A DNA stretch of 64,000 nucleotides from Brevibacillus sp. DP1.3A (lineage in GTDB: Bacteria > Bacillota > Bacilli > Brevibacillales > Brevibacillaceae): NCBI RefSeq assembly GCF_013284245.2, contig NZ_CP085876.1, positions 4,137,001-4,201,000 on the forward strand, in the 5' to 3' direction. The translations under genes and the position numbers were made by a program. The notes beneath the pieces were generated by a model. It did no database searches and had not been told where the DNA came from. It was given only the letters and a program-made list of their open reading frames with translations. Below are positions 62,374-64,000 of the stretch, one piece after another. Numbering within the stretch: position 1 is the first letter of the stretch; the number at the start of each line of letters is the position of its first letter.

Positions 62374-63225
62374 ATGCTGTATGTTGATGGCAAATGGGTA
62401 GAAGACGGGCAAGTCGCAGTTCATCCAGAAGACCGCGGATATAACTTTGGGGATGGCATATATGAGGTAGTACGCATTTATAAGGGGCGCATGTATCAAT
62501 GGGATGGACACCTTACCCGTCTGTTTCGAAGTGCCAAAGAAATAAAAATGGAGCTCCCTTGGAGCGCAGAAGAGCTGACAGACTTAGCGAATCAGCTGAT
62601 CGCCAAAAACAACATCACGGAGAATGATGACGCCAGCCTTTACCTGCAAGTATCTCGTGGCGCCTCTCCGCGTGTACACGATATTCCGTCTGGTATCAAG
62701 CCTGTGATCATGGGCTTTGTCCGTCGCAAGGACCGCCCTATCGCCGATATGAAAAAAGGCTGGACCGCTCAGCTCATTGAAGATATCCGCTGGCTGCGTT
62801 GCGATATCAAAACGCTCAATCTGCTAGGGGCCGTTCTGGTCAAACAATACGCAAAGGATGCAGGTGCCCAAGAATCGATTTTGCACCGCAACGGCGTCAT
62901 CACAGAGTGCAGCTCTTCCAATTTGTTCGTTGTAAAAAATGGCGAGCTGTATACACATCAGGCTGACAATCTAATCCTGCACGGAATTACCCGCCAAGCG
63001 GTCATTGATTTGGCTCGGGACAACGGGATCACTGTACACGAAAAAGCATTCGACATGGCTTTCTTGAAGCAAGCCGATGAAGTATTCCTCACCAGCACGA
63101 CCGCAGAAATCATGCCGCTCATCTCGGTAGATGGCGTCGCTGTCGGCAACGGACAGCCAGGACCTGTCGTTCTTACGCTACAAGACTTGTTTGAACAGTA
63201 TATCAACACAAGTGTTCTTGTGTAA
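62374..63225 (+). CDS. dat: D-amino acid aminotransferase
   Basis: PLP class IV transaminase making D-alanine/D-glutamate. The 283 residues contain the PLP lysine Lys146 in RCDIKTLNLLG, the family N-terminus VDGKWVEDGQVAVHPEDRGY, and ITECSSSNLFVVKNGELYTH. Length matches Bacillus sp. D-amino acid aminotransferase. GAGGGGGAAG precedes the ATG. Confidence 0.95.
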   Translation: MLYVDGKWVEDGQVAVHPEDRGYNFGDGIYEVVRIYKGRMYQWDGHLTRLFRSAKEIKMELPWSAEELTDLANQLIAKNNITENDDASLYLQVSRGASPRVHDIPSGIKPVIMGFVRRKDRPIADMKKGWTAQLIEDIRWLRCDIKTLNLLGAVLVKQYAKDAGAQESILHRNGVITECSSSNLFVVKNGELYTHQADNLILHGITRQAVIDLARDNGITVHEKAFDMAFLKQADEVFLTSTTAEIMPLISVDGVAVGNGQPGPVVLTLQDLFEQYINTSVLV

Positions 63226-63230
63226 TGAAA

Positions 63231-63270
63231 AAAAGCTCTCCCGGTATGCATATAATCCGAGAGAGCTTTT
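63231..63270. terminator. bidirectional terminator between dat and lipM
   Basis: Fourteen-base arms with one mismatch (AAAAGCTCTCCCGG/CCGAGAGAGCTTTT), then CTTTATTTTTT on the plus strand. The minus strand also has a short T-run. Confidence 0.88.
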
Positions 63271-63279
63271 CTTTATTTT

Positions 63280-64000
63280 TTAACGACGGAGATTCCATTC
63301 GTCTGTGGCATAGCGCGTCTTAACGAGTTCCTCTGCCAACGCGAGTTCTTCATCCGTAAGCGTTGAAGGGATCAGCTCCACTTCCAATCCAGATGCAAAG
63401 CCTTTCGAGAACGCCTCTATGGATTCTTGCAGACTGATTGGCCGTGGGCTTACTTCGTTGATCGTCACTGCTTTTTGTCGGAAACTATCGATCATCCGTT
63501 GTTTTACCCGCTCCGATGGGAAGTGCAAGAGCGAGAATAGCAAATCTACGTCCATATCAAGCAGAATAGAGCCGTGCTGAAGAATAACGCCCTTTTGTCG
63601 GGTCTGAGCGCTTCCCGCTACTTTTTTCCCCTCTACCACGAGCTCATACCAAGAAGGCGAATCGAAGCAAGCGGATGACCCTGGCGAATTGTACTTTTCC
63701 TTCTCCTCTTCACTCGCCAAAGAGACCATTTCCGCCGAGAGTCCAAGGTTTTGGAATCCGTGCAGCAGTCCCAAGCTAATGATTTTATAGGCTTCCGTCA
63801 CACTCGAAGGCATTTTCGGATGGTCTTCGGATACGATGACACTGTATGTCAGCTCCTGATCGTGGAGAACAGCACGCCCTCCCGTCGCTCTGCGAACAAA
63901 GCCCAGTCCTCTATTTTGAACTTCCTCCAGGTTGATTTCCTTGATGGCCTTTTGGAAATAACCAATCGATAGTGTCGCGGGGTTCCACGTGTAAAAACGA
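63280..64000 (-). CDS. lipM: octanoyltransferase LipM, partial (N-terminus beyond window)
   Basis: Transfers octanoyl from ACP to GcvH in lipoate synthesis. About 239 residues are visible, starting [16 protein letters not shown] and running into the window edge. [19 protein letters not shown] is the BPL/LPL acyl-binding motif. [20 protein letters not shown] and [19 protein letters not shown], with the Cys and the Lys, are typical of LipM. LplA ligase is the alternative. The LipM call is favoured by the Cys and the yqh context. Confidence 0.88.
   Translation of the reverse strand, partial: RFYTWNPATLSIGYFQKAIKEINLEEVQNRGLGFVRRATGGRAVLHDQELTYSVIVSEDHPKMPSSVTEAYKIISLGLLHGFQNLGLSAEMVSLASEEEKEKYNSPGSSACFDSPSWYELVVEGKKVAGSAQTRQKGVILQHGSILLDMDVDLLFSLLHFPSERVKQRMIDSFRQKAVTINEVSPRPISLQESIEAFSKGFASGLEVELIPSTLTDEELALAEELVKTRYATDEWNLRR

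Overview
This window is chromosomal DNA from an endospore-forming, aerobic Firmicute. Gene content and order are Bacillus-like (spo0A, spoIVB, recN, argR, nadK, tlyA, dxs, ispA, xseBA, folD, nusB, accCB, the eight-gene spoIIIA operon, yqhV, efp, the yqhT-yqhO series, mntR, lipM). Several inserts are more typical of Brevibacillus/Paenibacillus, such as the SteA/SteB-type cluster and the phosphosulfolactate genes, and Brevibacillus is the best guess. That is inference from order and protein character; no rRNA is present to confirm it. Most genes lie on the minus strand and run from high to low coordinates. No rRNA or tRNA gene, IS element or CRISPR array was recognised.

Region by region. 1-1646: 5' part of a secreted surface protein built from repeated beta-rich modules, cut by the window edge. 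1.85-10.2 kb: branched-chain amino acid catabolism (leucine dehydrogenase, E3, E1 alpha, E1 beta, E2) behind a sigma-54 promoter with three upstream palindromes, next to the sigma-54 activator bkdR. 10.4-14.3 kb: a four-gene envelope cluster (SteA-like, SteB/MctB-like, GT2 glycosyltransferase, MraY/WecA-like transferase) and small membrane proteins. 14.4-18.8 kb: two methyltransferases and a VOC protein divergent from a LysR regulator, then a metallophosphoesterase and a carbonic anhydrase. 18.9-21.45 kb: an accessory stretch with two broken genes, a lipoprotein, a zinc-ribbon protein and a Cys/Tyr-rich peptide.

21.6-46.1 kb is a long conserved block: spo0A (sigma-H promoter and 0A boxes visible), spoIVB (with a leader ORF/hairpin arrangement), DNA repair and arginine control (recN, argR), nadK, isoprenoid synthesis (dxs, ispA), exonuclease VII, folD, a TsaD paralogue, nusB, the Asp23/AmaP/DUF2273 envelope-stress group, acetyl-CoA carboxylase accBC, and spoIIIAA-AH behind a likely sigma-E promoter.

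46.2-64 kb: acidic CD1247-type protein and YqhV; a plus-strand sulfolactate operon (ComA, ComB, DUF441 protein); an ECF sigma/anti-sigma pair; an ANT(6)-type nucleotidyltransferase; efp, pepP-like, aroQ, a possible 46-residue ORF, yqhR, yqhQ, yqhP, yqhO, mntR, an FMN reductase, a YkvI-like membrane protein, an M28-fold protein that has lost its catalytic residues, D-amino acid aminotransferase, and the 3' part of lipM, cut by the window edge.

The most notable items are the sigma-54/BkdR control region, the spoIVB leader ORF with tandem hairpins, the M28 pseudopeptidase, the SteAB-glycosyltransferase cluster, and two interrupted genes in the accessory stretch. No clearly new multi-gene defence or mobile system was seen.
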